Below are positions 35,617 to 48,310 of a stretch of 64,000 nucleotides of DNA, one piece after another. The stretch's first letter is position 1; each line of letters starts with the position of its first letter. Source of the DNA: Nymphalis io (lineage: Eukaryota > Arthropoda > Insecta > Lepidoptera > Nymphalidae); the NCBI RefSeq assembly GCF_905147045.1, contig NC_065918.1:16492001-16556000 (forward strand), given 5' to 3'. The notes beneath the pieces were generated by a model, which saw only the letters and a program-made list of their open reading frames with translations, did no database searches and had not been told where the DNA came from. The position numbers were made by a program, and so were the translations under genes.

Positions 35617-37490
35617 CCGCTTGCTCTTCGCCCGCCGCTGGCGCACCGACAATAATCACGATCTCGGCCGACGAGCGCCGCAACGGCTTTGACGGCATCA
35701 CGTCTGTAAATATCGACTTATAAATATAAATATATCTATATATATATATATATATACATACGTATATACGTGATAATAAATAATTTATGCACCGGTAGAG
35801 AAGCTTAGATTTGTGATAGTGGATACGTGAGGTTGACATCTCGCTTACGTCGACGCTGCGTCCGCGCCGACCGACCGACAATACTAGGTGCTATTACGAG
35901 TTGGACCTTGCGACACGTTGCGTAGTTATTACTGGCAGTGGTTAAACGAAGTGATTTAATAAAAAAAATACATAGGTATTAATACGTGTTATGTTTCCTC
36001 TAGGTAAACGACACTGTTTTAGATTATTATTTCATATGTAGAGTGTAAATTATTATTTTTTTTCAAAACGTTCTCCTTATGTTTAGTGTCTAATTACGTC
36101 CAGTTTATCTCTTGTTTGATAGTTTGGTAAATATCTAACGATTCGAATTTTAATATTTATTGGTACGAGGTCAGTAGCTGTAACATGTTTCGTTTAATGT
36201 ACCGTTTAAATATAAGAAATACTGATCGCAGATTGTGAGATATCTGTTTAGATTAATTTCTAGTCAGAAGACTATGATCGTCTATGATAAACATATAATT
36301 AAAAATGTCGTTATAGAAGAAAGCATTTTAATTTATAAGTATTTTTTTAGCTACGAAATCAGTTTTAGCTGGCGTATTGAATCTCTTTTGGAACAAATAA
36401 TTACAAAAAAAAAAATAAAATTTAATTAATATCGAAATTTGTTTACTATAATAAATCACGTAATTATCATAGTTATCATTGATGATTCGAATTCGCGTTT
36501 CATCATCATTTGAATTTTTCACGAAGCAAAAGTTAGCGAAATAAATCAATAGCATGCATTGTATTGTGAATAAATTTAGACACAGTATCACACTCAATAA
36601 ATGTAAGAGATTAATAGCAAGTAATGAAACATTGTAAAAAACTACTTTTAAAACGAATACCGTATAATTGTTCTTATAATATAAATAATAATCAACGAAT
36701 ATTTAAAGTTGTCATAGACCCGTTTATCCTGAAAAAAAAAAACGAATGACCTTGTATATTTGTAACAAAATATTGTATAGATGTAATCGCGGTTTGTTCC
36801 ACTGTAAAATATGTTTTTTTTTTTTCAATATTGTAGAGACTGAAAGTCCAAAATTGAGTCTATAATTTTGTACATACATACATCACTGTTGTAAGTATAT
36901 ACTGGTATAATAAATATTTAAGAAAGGTAAACGCAATAATTTTTCTGTATTAGCAATCCTTTTGATGTATATAAAAATGACGGAAGACGGGAATAGGTTA
37001 TGTATACTTATGTCCGCACTTGCACGAAAACACTTTAAACATAACGTCGTTTATTTAATTCAATCACATAATAACATACGAAGTCAATACTTAGTTTTCA
37101 CCGGACATCGTGACACAGTCATATCGATGTCGCATCTTCTTATAATCCATAGTTATTTTAGTAAAAAGATCTCTGCAAAGCACCGAGTTACAACGACTAA
37201 AGCCGTGCAAGTGTAGACATAGCCTTAAGAGCACTCAGTGTTGCACGTGAATACGTGGTCTAACGAAGTTATTTCTTCAACGTTACGTATAACAATGATA
37301 GTTCTGTGTGTTAGAATAATATTGAGTATTAATCGACGTTTTACGTTTATTTCAATGTTAACTATTATACGATTCCTGATACCTTCGCAAATTAAGTTAT
37401 TTAGGATATATTGTTTGTAATAGTATTTTGTTAGCTTCAATGTCTTCAACCGTTCTTCCGAAAAATGTGTGAATAGATGCAATAAAATTT
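35617..37490 (+). other. Probable 3' UTR of the mirror-like gene with several candidate poly(A) signals
   Basis: The sequence after the stop becomes AT-rich and has no recognised repeat for almost 2 kb. AATAAA occurs at 35775-35780, 35958-35963 and 37481-37486, and further AT-rich look-alikes lie between. A short TA-rich run lies at 35729-35757. Which signal is used cannot be read from sequence in such AT-rich DNA. The end given here is the last good candidate, not a demonstrated transcript end. Confidence 0.45.
35729..35757. repeat. Short TA-rich microsatellite in the 3' UTR
   Basis: A run of TA dinucleotides with one C interruption, soon after the stop codon of the mirror-like gene. Confidence 0.8.
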
Positions 37491-39022
37491 AATACAGAAA
37501 TAATAACAGATTTTCATTGTCATCGAACCTCGAACCACGAACCTCGACATAATATGTTGTAGCTTACGAATATAACTTTAAGAACAAGGATGTATCTTGT
37601 ATTATTAAACCATAAAACAGTTATAACACAATAATTATTTAATTTCTTCATTTCCATTATGATTAAGTTATTATAATTCCCATCAAATACGGCGCACCGA
37701 AATTAATACTAGCAAAATATATTCATTCAAATGTTCGGAAAAAAAAATCATGCCCAATATGTTTTTTGACTTACGAAAAAAACGACTTTATACTCAAGTT
37801 TCATTCACATCCACGTCAAATAAATTAAATCAATTAAAACAGTTCCAAGTACAGACTGTCTAAGCAGATGAATATTTTAAACTTAGACGCGATAACAACA
37901 CTACGAGAAGTCGTATGGAAATATTAGTAATTACTGCATGTATCCTTGGTTGTGCTGTTGTAAATCAGTCGTCAATTATATCGTCTAAGTAAATTCCTTG
38001 TGCCCAATTAGACTTCAAAGTCGGACTTGCTTCGAGTATTTATTATGAGAATACACAAATTTTCTCACTTATAACTAAGCCGACTAACAAATACATATAA
38101 ATCATAGCTCACCTTTGATGTGACTGTCCAGCCACTCAAGCTGACGTCAACAGGACTGATACGTCGAGCATTCGTCACTAGCTATATACCCCGACTATGT
38201 TTGCTGATATTAAACGAAGAAAACGATTTGATGATTCATCATTACAAAAACTTTATCGAATTAAATTTAATAAACAATGATATAAAAATATTATTATTTT
38301 TAGGAACTCAACGTAATTAAAAGTTATAATGTCTCAGGCTACATAAATGCGAAATTTCATTACAATAATAGGCTTTGTCGTGATCAGTCAACAAACAGAA
38401 TGGTAGAATCAATTAAAAATAGTTAAAATATATAATTAAATAATTTTAATATATTTCTATGAAATTTATTGATCTTAAAAGAATCTACCATGACAAAATT
38501 TATTTTTATCGGTGACAAAATTCTCCGATGCTATATACATTGGATACACTTAAATATAAATTCAGACATAGATAATATTTGATCACGTAGAGTATTTGGT
38601 CACGAGATGAAAGGCATTTGTTGTATAAATAAACAAATCGTGTGAAACTCGGGGTGTGATAGTGATGAAGGGCGTAATGGAATTATACTGGAATTCATCA
38701 GATTTGCTCTATAACCTTCGTCCATCCTGTTTTCTTTAAGTTTATTTAGTCCAAAATCAACTTCAAAATTGTAATCATAAATGTCATCACTTGATGAATT
38801 ATAATTATCAACAAGCCCGTAGTAGATAAATTATACATAGTATAATCAAAAATATAGTATTTTAGTATTTGTTACGTATCCGTTGCATAGAACGCATAGC
38901 TGTTATTTCTTATACAAATATATGTCGTCTATGGAAAATTTAATAGCAATCCATTCAGTTTAGCTACTTGTACGAAATAATGTAACAAATAAACGAATAT
39001 ATTTCGATCACAAACTTAGTAA
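37491..39022. other. Intergenic AT-rich sequence, nothing recognised
   Basis: Downstream of the probable 3' UTR. No repeat family, RNA gene or protein-like frame is recognisable. Confidence 0.5.
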
Positions 39023-39272
39023 TGTATAAGCTCGTCTGGGTAGGTACCACCCACTCATCAGATATTCTACAGCAAAACAGCAGCACTTGGTATGGATGTG
39101 TTCCGGTTTGAAGGTTGAGTGAGCCAGTGTAATAACTGGCACAAGGGACATAACATCTTAGTTCCTAAAGTTGGTGGCGCATTGGCGATGTAAACGATGG
39201 TTAACATTTTTTACAATGCCAATGCCTATGGACGTTGGTGACCACTTACCATCAGGTGGGCCATATACTACC
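39023..39272 (+). repeat. Family B element, missing the extreme 5' end and tail
   Basis: It runs from TAAGCTCGTCTGGGTAGGTA through CCACTTACCATCAGGTGGGC to CCATATACTA. The first blocks and the poly-A are lost. Confidence 0.9.
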
Positions 39273-41584
39273 TCTAACTAGCTACCTATAACATAAAACA
39301 ATCCAGGCAATTACTTATTTATTAATAAACTAAAAACTTCATATTCATGTTCATGTTTTGAAATGCATATAAGGTCGCTTATACGATACGATGACATAAA
39401 TATAAATGACAGCACACGTTTTCATTAATGTTCTTAAGGAAATTTCACTAGCATAATATTTAAGAAATAAACATAAGTAATTATTGAAATAAATTCAACT
39501 GTCTTCGAAGCATATTTAAGAATGCAATATACAGTTTCATACATAAATAGATTCAATGATTTCTAAGTAGCTATCTTCTATATCGAGTATCTTGAAATCT
39601 TGTAACTCGCTTTATACAAGACGGCAAAAGAACTTATAAGAGCGGTGACTAAGCCGTGGGAAACTATATGTTCAAAAAACAAACCAATGGGTATTGGTAC
39701 AATATTTGAGTGTTGGTCTCTATTGATAGAATCTGTGCAATATGAATGGGCCAACTAAAGCCAATCAACATTTTTAGATGATGACTCATTCGTACATGTT
39801 TAAGTTCTCATTTCAATTACAAACTCACACTCACCAATCACGTGTCATTGTCACCTCGAGATGCTAGTATTGTTAGCACCAGTCCGCACCATTCGTCCGT
39901 CATTCACTTATAATAAAGCCATCGAACGTTTCGTATTAAAAGCAAATCTAACGTCGCTAGTGACTTGAACATTTTATTCATTTGAACGCTGACCGAAACT
40001 CAATAAAGGTCGGATTTATTTCTAAAAAAAGTCCGTACGACGTGTTGTGTAAATAGTCCAACATGTTTCTGTAACAAAGAAATCTTAATAGCCGATGACG
40101 GGCAAGAGTCAATATCACAATAAAGGACTTGATTGCTCATAATTTTCACAGCACACATGTCGCTTGAGGCTCCTACAGTATCATTCCGATTTAACACGTT
40201 CGAAAATTTGTAAGTTATGCTCATGTTTGTGGAATTAGTATAAAATACTGTTATCTATTGCATACTCGCTTACTAAAACGTTGTCTGAACGTTTCGATAA
40301 GGTCTTTGTCGGGGCGATTACGTTGCATTGTGAACTCTATAATTGAATAATATATAGACTGTTTTTCAGTCGATTATCGCGGGAATCCTTAAGTAAGGAA
40401 TTCCGATTCCGTACCGGCGAATGCTATGCGATCTAAAATATTGGACATCTCCATCTTGAATGGTGTTTTGCTCTTTCTTTTGATGCAAACAATGAGACGG
40501 GACCGTCAAGGGAATGTGTGCATACTTTTAAATATGTTAAAACTTCTCCCACATTAATATAATTTAAAATACAATATATTTAATAAAAAATAAAATTGAT
40601 CTAATGTCTTAGTAAAATTAATTTGAGATGTTTCTGTAAGCATTACCTACGTTCAGTACAAAATAATTGATAAAACAGATGGCGATTGCTGGACTTCGAA
40701 ATTAACTACTTGTTTGATATTTATATAATTTTTTTATTTTCTTTTAATTATATATTTATTAATTTTCATCCCTAACCCTTGACGATAAAGTACTTGTTAA
40801 GTCTATTTCTATAGTTTTTTTTAATTTATTTGATTGGTTTGTTTTAATTTGGTTCCTTCTGACCATATGTCTCAGCTTTAAAAGAATCATTACTATTATA
40901 ATATATATAATATTAATATTTAATTGTAATAAGAAACTAAAAAGTCCTTTAATTAATTTTTTTATCAATAAATTCAATTCTATAAAAGTAAGTAAAGTAT
41001 TATAATGTACAAGTACATTAATTTCAATACAAAATTCAAAAGAAAAAATATGAATTTTCAATTTGTTTTTTAATAACGTTTGTCGTCTGACATGCGAAGT
41101 TTTACACTAGCAACAATAATTGGCTATTCCTTATTAATTAATACCGCTGACCAATCAGCATGAAATATCACGTACCGTTCATTTGTCTCCTTCTTCATTT
41201 ACACTGGCAAAGAACAATACAAAATTTCGTTATTAGTAGATCATTTATCAGTAAAAAATAATAATAAGCGGATGGTACCATCTGAGACCAGACTGCGTTG
41301 TACCACTACTAAAAATGTATACAACATTACATACTTTAAAGCAATTTGACAATTGAGGTATAATAGGAAGGATACAGTACTGAAATCATATGTACTCATA
41401 CATATGTTAATTTTGTCTAAGCGTCTTAATTATTAGCATTCTAGTAGATTTTTAATTTGACATTTAATATGCAGCTATTCTATAAGAACACATTTTAAGC
41501 TCACCAGAACACTATCTTCAAATATTTTCAAAAAAATATATATGTTCATGACAATAAGTCGGATATCAATATTTCACGTGTGAG
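39273..41584. other. Intergenic AT-rich sequence, nothing recognised
   Basis: No recognised repeat or gene. A frame at 40759-41061 on the minus strand is Ile/Leu/Lys-rich AT noise. Confidence 0.5.
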
Positions 41585-41895
41585 ATACGAAGTAGCCGAG
41601 ATGGCCTAGTGGTTAGAACGCGTGAATCTTAACCGATGATCGTGGGTTCAAACCCAGGCTAGCACCACTGAATTTTCATGTGTTTATTTTGTGTTTATAA
41701 TTCATCTCATGCTTGACGGTGAAGGAAAACATCGTGAGGAAACCTGCATGCGTCTGATTTCATTGAAATTCTGCCACATGTGTATTCTACCAACCCGCAT
41801 TGGAGCAGCATGGTGGAATAAGCTCCAAACCTTCTCCTCAAAAGGGAGAGGAGGCCTTAGCCCAGCATTAACAGGCTGTTACTGTATACGAAGTA
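41585..41895 (+). repeat. Family A Metulj-like tRNA SINE, full length with target-site duplication
   Basis: A pol III A box (TGGCCTAGTGG) and B box (GGGTTCAAACCC) head the element. Body blocks are TTTATAATTCATCTCATGC, GACGGTGAAGGAAAACATCG, TGAGGAAACCTGCATGCG, ACCCGCATTGGAGCAGC and AGGGAGAGGAGGCCTTAGCC, with the end AACAGGCTGTTACTGT. The 10-base direct repeat ATACGAAGTA borders it at 41585-41594 and 41886-41895, a clean target-site duplication. It is probably the youngest SINE in the window. The 71-codon frame inside is not a gene. Confidence 0.95.
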
Positions 41896-42928
41896 AGTTC
41901 CTATAGAATAGAACAGCTGGACAAACATCACCGTCTTTTTCAAGGTTATTTCTTTTGTATAACAATGCACCTAGTTTTCGTCTGAGAATATATTTAAGAC
42001 GACATACGAGATATTCCAAATCACGTTACTTATAAGAAAGGTTCGCCCAGTAACATCAATAAGGTCGCATACATTTAATTTACTTTTTTATTGTTATTTA
42101 TATAATTTATTTCATACAAATGCAGCAGTATTAATATATCAAAACATATTGATAAGATGATAATGTCCTTTTAATACAATAGATAAATAAATTAGAGATT
42201 AAATTTTGTATAAACATTCATTTTATAATCGTATTTTGTTCGTGTCTGCGTCGTGATTCGCTAAGGTTGGCAAAAACGATGCAACTATATTGAACATACT
42301 TAATTTAAATGGTACGTCTGTGTCTACATGGTTATCGTATTAGTAAACAAGCTTTTAATAAATTTATACATTTTTAGGGCTGTAGCCGAAAACAGGTCAG
42401 ATTATTATTTCAATATTAATTCGGATTATTTTATATTTATCTCAAATCTCATATTTATTTTTGCATAAATAAATAATCATGATTTTGCGTTTTATCATGA
42501 CGTTATTTAAGCCGTTTCCGTGTGATTCGTGAACAAAAAAGTAACAGACGAAATATGAATTAAAATATAATTACCCTCTGTATGAATAAAAACATCTTCA
42601 ATAATATATTTATTACATGAAAAATATATTTTAAGGTAGACAAAAACTGAACCTACCTGAATACAATATTTATGCATACGGCTGTACATACATATATGTA
42701 ACATTAAGTACAGTATCTCAATCAAAACCACTTTTGACAGAGCAAATTGTTTTTGAGTATTTTTGCAGAGAGGTAGGTAGCGTACTAACTGTCTGTACAT
42801 TTCAGGAAAAGGCCTACACGGTCATTTAACACCAAATTTCCAGACGACATGCTCACAGAAATGAAACTTATGTACGTAACCATATCATAAAACAAAAGTT
42901 CTTTTGATTGACAACACTTTCTTTTATA
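41896..42928. other. Intergenic AT-rich sequence, nothing recognised
   Basis: No recognised repeat or gene. The minus-strand frame at 42507-42800 has no protein-like features. Confidence 0.5.
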
Positions 42929-43207
42929 ATATAGGTAGACGGACGAGCAAATGGGCCACCTGATGGTAAGTAGTCACCAACGCCCATATACATGGCATTT
43001 TAAGAAATGTTAACCATCGCTTACATCGCTTATGCGCCACCAACCTTAGGAACTAAAATGTTATGTCCCTTGCGCCTGTAATTATGCTGGCTCACTCACC
43101 CTTCAAACCGGAATACAACAACACCAAGTACTGCTGTTTTGTGGTAGAATATCTGATGTAGTAGGTACCTACCCAGACGAGCTTGCACAAAGCCCCACCA
43201 CCAGTAC
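42929..43207 (-). repeat. Family B element, full length
   Basis: Reversed order of all landmarks, from AGACGGACGAGCAAATGGGC and CCACCTGATGGTAAGTAG to GACGAGCTTGCACAAAGCCC and CACCACCAGTA. A small duplication of CATCGCTTA (at about 43014) is present. Confidence 0.92.
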
Positions 43208-44954
43208 AAACATGATTTGGGTTATTGGGAGTTTGTGAATCATTCACTATAACTGTTCTAAGTACGTCGTACATTTTATAAGTCATCTCAAGGTACGAAA
43301 AAACATGCATAACAATGAATTACTTTGTCCATTATACAAAGTCAATTATATATAGTCCAATCGATTGAGCAGATATAGACATATTTTTGGTGCAAGTAAC
43401 AAAATAATCTCTGTTAAAATATTTAATTCATGCATTACTTGTATTTAATAATAGATTTAAAACATATTCTCTTATTAATTTGCTATGATAATATAAACTT
43501 ATTTTAGAAAATGATACTTGCCTAACTCTTCTTTGGTATCGTTAATGTAATTATCAATCATTATATAATCGTTCATCGATTAATTATAAAAATTACATTT
43601 ATAAACATCAATTACAACAAACATGATTTAATTGAAATAAATTCATTAATTATTTAAATCTTGCACTCGAATAACAGCAGTAGCACATTGTTTTTATGAT
43701 TTTAAGTTGTTGTTTATTTATAACGCTCACTTAGCTTCGTAGCAAGCTGTACTGGTTACAACAAGTTATATCTAGACAAAACTAGAATATACTGGACTGG
43801 ACTATAACCTATAACTTAAAAAAAATGTCACTGTTTGCAAATATGAAAAAAAAAACAATTAACAAGCTGTTTCATTAAAATATATTGTTAGTTACTAACA
43901 TTTTATTAATTCCAAAACTATAAAAATAAGGTTCTCAAATGATACTAATTTTTTTAGGTTTGGAGGGTTATTAAAACATGATTATCTTATTCTAATGTAA
44001 TTGAAGTCGTATAAACAAAATATATCTTGTAATAATCGAAATAACCGAAGCAGCCCTGTCCCTCCCACCCAATTCTACTGGGCATCTGAATGATGGCTTG
44101 TATTATTTTTTGCGGACATACCATGTCATCGGAACGATTGTAGTCGGTTCCCTATGATTTATCGACGTCCATATTACAAATACGACACAATATTATGCGA
44201 CTCTTTATTTCTTCTTTAAGCCATATTAGTATTCCGAAAACAATCCTGACCAGCGTTCGTTTTGTCATTCCGACTAAATGTTATTTTGTTTGAATTTCAA
44301 ATTCAAATATACATTTGTTGGTGATTTTTTTTATCCATAATACAATTAATTCCGTGCTTCAATCAGCGGTTATACGGCCTGGTGTATTCAGAACTCTCAT
44401 GAATTAATACTGCATTATGTTTTGCTACATGCTCGAAGCGAGCGACGTCTTAATTTGTACAATATAATTAAAACAATTAGGAGCTACTACGCTTCATTAA
44501 GCTGAATCGCGTATCGATTACATATTTTTTTTTATTTAAATAGCATTATTAAAAATCTTAAAACTGGTTATTAATCGATGCCAAAGTGAGCGTTTTTTAA
44601 GACGCTGCTAAAATTTTTGGACATGCATCCGTCTGATTTTACGTTATTTGATACCAATGCCATACTTCTCTTAATCTCTCTTAATAAAAAACGATCGAGA
44701 TAGAATGCGATCCGTCATTTTATTATCACATATGTTTAGAGCAGAATAATCAAATGTGCTAAAAGCATTGATTGTATGCACAAAAATGGTACCTGATTTA
44801 GGTACTTGATTTAGCAAGGAAAACCATAAATGTTAAAGCTATTAGTTTTGAGGCTAAGCTTATCAAGACGCATTCTTGATACTATTTTAAAAAACAAATA
44901 ATAATACTTACGAAGTTCTCCCGAAAGAGATTCAGCCAAAGTGGGGAATTTTAT
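43208..44954. other. Intergenic AT-rich sequence, nothing recognised
   Basis: AT-rich sequence with short A/T runs. No gene or repeat family recognised. Confidence 0.5.
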
Positions 44955-45110
44955 GGAGACCATAGAGATAGATGTCACTATTTCCATATCTCTCATAGCT
45001 ACATTGAGTGGGACGGCCAACTGACATGATCGGAGAAACGTCAGATGCAGGGCCAGCTTTATGTGCTCTGAACTCTTCGAGATATAAGTATTGGGCACCT
45101 GCCTACAATG
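44955..45110 (-). repeat. Family D SINE-like body, diverged
   Basis: TGAGTGGGACGGCCAACTGA, CATGATCGGAGAAACGTCAG, ATGCAGGGCCAGCTTTATGT and GCTCTGAACTCTTCGAG follow the block order of the better copy at 31030-31242. Confidence 0.55.
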
Positions 45111-45124
45111 GTGGATATACATGT

Positions 45125-45262
45125 GACAAAACTATCCGACACATGCAAGTTTCCTTACGGTCTCTCCCTTCATTGCCGTGAATTTTCACACGAGTTGAAT
45201 TACTCACACAAACTAATAGGATTCGAACCCGCAATATTCGGATTATATCCACAATACTAGCA
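45125..45262 (-). repeat. tRNA-headed SINE fragment (family A-like) adjoining a family D body
   Basis: The reversed family A middle (GACACATGCAAGTTTCCTTA, then CATTGCCGTGAATTTTCACA) is followed by a reversed B box (GGATTCGAACCCGCAATA). It follows a family D body after 14 bases, so it may be a nested or composite insertion. Confidence 0.5.
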
Positions 45263-46300
45263 CGGTACTAATTATTATTAATAAAACGCACGCACAAGGA
45301 ATGCGATAATTGAATAATATCATGAGAATCCTAACAAGTTACTGCGACAAATCTTTTTCAGCACGCATGGGATTTAATTGGCTGATCCTCATACCAGTTT
45401 ATGGGTTGAGTCTGCTTTATAGTCTTCGGTCAAGCGGCTATTCAGCGCAGTGGCGATTGCAACCAATCACTTTATCCAGAGTGCGGGAACCTGATTTCAA
45501 AAGCTTTGGGCTTATCCGTGACTTGGAATTGGTATTGCGTACGAAATTTCGACAATTTTTATTATTTTTTTAATATCTTGTTGATAGTAAGCTATGAATT
45601 AATTATATTATTGCAATAATAATATGAGAGGAAGCGTAATTTTATAATTTGTATCTATATAGTTATATATATAGTTTAAAAATATGTTATAATATGTATT
45701 TATAATTAAATGTACTCACAATATGTACTTACAAAAAGGTAAAGACTATAATAAAAAATAACTTGTTATAAAATTTACAATGTACATAACATAATGTTTT
45801 CGTGTATTGTATAAAATTGTTATCATTAATATACACGTATAAAATATTTATCATTTTCCTTACCAACTTGTTAGCTAGATTTTATCTTTATTCCGCCTCC
45901 TATTTCTATATACTTTTGTTTTCTAGGTTAAAGTTGCTTCCAGATTTTCGTCGACGCGATGGGGAGCAGGTCAGCCCAGATATTAATTGCCTCAAGACAC
46001 AATCGATGATATGGTCGCTGCACATCGGTCGGTGATTGAATACGTTCACTGGAAAATATTTTAAAATCGGCTTAGATAATCCAATCGACGCTACCTGAGC
46101 TTAAATCCGTTGATATGAAGCTATCGATGTAAGGTACAATTAAATCGATAAAAACGATCGTCGTGCCATCTCTATAAATTTATCTTAAAAGTAAATAACA
46201 TGAAAGTAACTCAATAAAGCTCCCAGCTGACATTATATTTTTTGATATCTACAACAATCATCGTTATATTTCAGCCAATTTATATGAAATTAAATTTAAG
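45263..46300. other. Intergenic sequence, nothing recognised
   Basis: Open frames at 45310-45573 and 45802-46035 have no recognisable protein features. No repeat family is identified. Confidence 0.45.
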
Positions 46301-46475
46301 TAATTACAGGCACAAGGGACATAAAATCTTAGTTCCCAATGTTGGTGGATCATTGGCTATGTAAGCGATGGTTGACATTTCTTACAATGCCAATGTCTAA
46401 GGGCGTTGGTGTCCACTTACCATCAAGTGGCCCATATCTCGTCCGCCTTCTTATTCTATATAAAAAAAAAAAAAA
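46301..46475 (+). repeat. Family B element, 5'-truncated
   Basis: It begins at TAATTACAGGCACAAGGGAC and runs through CCACTTACCATCAAGTGGCC to a 13-base A-run. 5' truncation is what target-primed reverse transcription produces. Confidence 0.9.
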
Positions 46476-46486
46476 CTTTAACGAAC

Positions 46487-46632
46487 GATCCACCTAAACC
46501 TTCCTTATAAATCACACCGTCCAATGGTTAAAACCAAATGAAAATCCGTTCGGTAGCTTTCGACTTTATTTCAGCATTCAGACAGACAGACACGGCGGTT
46601 GTACTTTTTTATAATTTGCAGTGACAGTGATA
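46487..46632 (+). repeat. RTE-like LINE 3' fragment
   Basis: GATCCACCTAAACCTTCCTT, GAAAATCCGTTCGGTAGCTT, TTCAGACAGACAGACACGGC and TATAATTTGCAGTGACAGTG form a block typical of RTE-like repeats in Lepidoptera. It lies directly after the family B tail at 46475. Confidence 0.55.
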
Positions 46633-47807
46633 GCAAAATTTCATATTCAAATATAATGCACATTCATAATTTTATTAAAATATTTACATAATATACGCAA
46701 AAAATGCTTTTAATATTTCTGAAAATGACTTCCATATATATATCCAATATACAGCATAAGTTCATATCTAAATATAAATAGAAATATCAAATAAAATGGT
46801 GATATTTAAAAATTGGGAACAAAGAAATTTAAAATAGATTAAACATCTAAACCAATTATGGCAGAACCGAGAATAACTCTTGACCAATATTTTTGCGTCA
46901 CTGAAACATAAATATAATGAACTTTTCCATTTATATTCAAGCTCGAATCGGAAATAACAGAAAACGTTAATTCAATATACCGTGAGCTAAATCACTTGAG
47001 TAGGTCAAGAGATAATTGTGCTGAGCCTAGAAACCTTTTAAATCTAGGTTCAGTTTTATGATAGTCTCATTTAAAAAAAGAATATTGAAGCGAAGAAATA
47101 TTCTATTCTGAAACAAATAATATAACAGCGATATTAAAGTGAGGTAAGTAGTATATTTCGATTAAGAGAACACAGTGATAATTAATAACAGGAAATTGTG
47201 CAAATTTTAAAGAGTGCACAAGAATGTGGTTACATACGGGAGAAAACTCTTTACTATTCTAAAAGCGCTTCACAATCCAACGTGATCCAGGTTATGTGCA
47301 GGATCATTGGATTTAAGCGTTCCTAAGAACAATTATTCTGTCAAAATTTTCCAAATTCACGGAAAGACATGTTAGCCTTGGAACCCGAAATCTTCAGTTA
47401 AGAGTCACGTATTCTCACCACTAAGAACTGCCAACCATGAGAACAAAGTTGCTAGGTTCCCAGTGCGTATAATAATTATATGTGTTCATATTTGCATGGG
47501 CATACCTGCATATCTGCGCTACGAATCACAGATAGCTATTAAAATGTATTCAAATTTCAAAACCTAAGCTACTGTCATTCAATGTCAATTGCTATTGTCG
47601 CACATATTGAAAGCTAAACGTTCAATCTAAATTATCCTGGATATCGAAATTTGGAAAAAATTTCACACAAGAATAATTAACGACACACACAAGCATATCA
47701 TTCTAAAGAGTTAAAGAAGAGACAAAAAATGTCACCGAAAAAAAATGAATTTTAAAATTTTCATATAGTTAAAAATTAAATTTCCCACTTAACTTTACGA
47801 TTTGGAG
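46633..47807. other. Intergenic AT-rich sequence with at most a vestigial SINE head
   Basis: Near 47385-47440, GGAACCCGAAATCTTCAGTT and TTCTCACCACTAAGAACTGC faintly resemble a reversed family A head. Otherwise nothing is recognised. Confidence 0.35.
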
Positions 47808-47942
47808 CTTTTTCCATCGTGCTGGTCCATTGCGGATTGGTGGACACACGCAGTGCTACAAAATACCATCGTGAAGAATTATAGTTCAGATTTTAACTAG
47901 CAACCTTTAGTTAAGGTCCACGTGATCTGTTCATATCGGCTT
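47808..47942 (-). repeat. Family A SINE, degraded
   Basis: TTTTTCCATCGTGCTGGTCC, ATTGCGGATTGGTGGACACA, TTTAGTTAAGGTCCACGTGA and CATATCGGCTT keep the reversed family A order with deletions. Confidence 0.5.
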
Positions 47943-48119
47943 TTTCAATTTAAAATTAAATAGTATGATTGGTATCGACATAGTGTTTCAGTTCTGAAAG
48001 AATTTCTAAGTTTGATATTGATTGTTCAGACGAAGCTTTTCCTCTTATCCAGGAAGCTGCCAAAGGTTTAATGGCGCAATAGATCATAGATTTGGAATAC
48101 AAACAGCTAGATCAGTTAG

Positions 48120-48310
48120 ATAAGCCGGCGCGGCAGCTGCTCGTTCTCACGGGCTCACTAATTTTTCGGTATTGACAGTGCAAAAGTTTCTCGTTAATAT
48201 GCAAATTGAGATTTATCTGCGAGCCCGCAATTTAGGGTCACTTTCGTATAAGCGAACTGTGAAATGAAAATTCACTTCACGCCCTGGTTACTAGCGACCG
48301 TTCGCAAATT
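48120..48310. promoter_or_regulatory. Candidate conserved regulatory element with a POU octamer
   Basis: A GC-richer, repeat-free block. It contains GGCGCGGCAGCTGC, an E-box-like CAGCTG, TTGACAGTG (a TGACAG motif of the kind bound by Meis/Homothorax-type TALE proteins), and TTAATATGCAAATTGAG with a perfect octamer ATGCAAAT near 48200. Clustered motifs in an AT-rich desert about 12.5 kb downstream of a homeobox gene suggest an enhancer. Conservation was not tested. Confidence 0.35.

Noticed and set aside
35207..35692. 161-codon frame overlapping the terminal mirror exon in another frame
   Set aside because: It is low-complexity (Arg/His/Pro-rich) and a by-product of the coding exon composition. 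The other frame carries the IRO box.
35249..35881. 210-codon open frame antisense to the terminal mirror exon
   Set aside because: It lies opposite GC-rich, repetitive coding sequence, where stop codons are rare in all frames. It has no recognisable domain and continues into simple TA repeats.
41595..41665. tRNA gene
   Set aside because: The A and B boxes belong to a full-length SINE with a target-site duplication; the 3' half does not close a tRNA clover-leaf.
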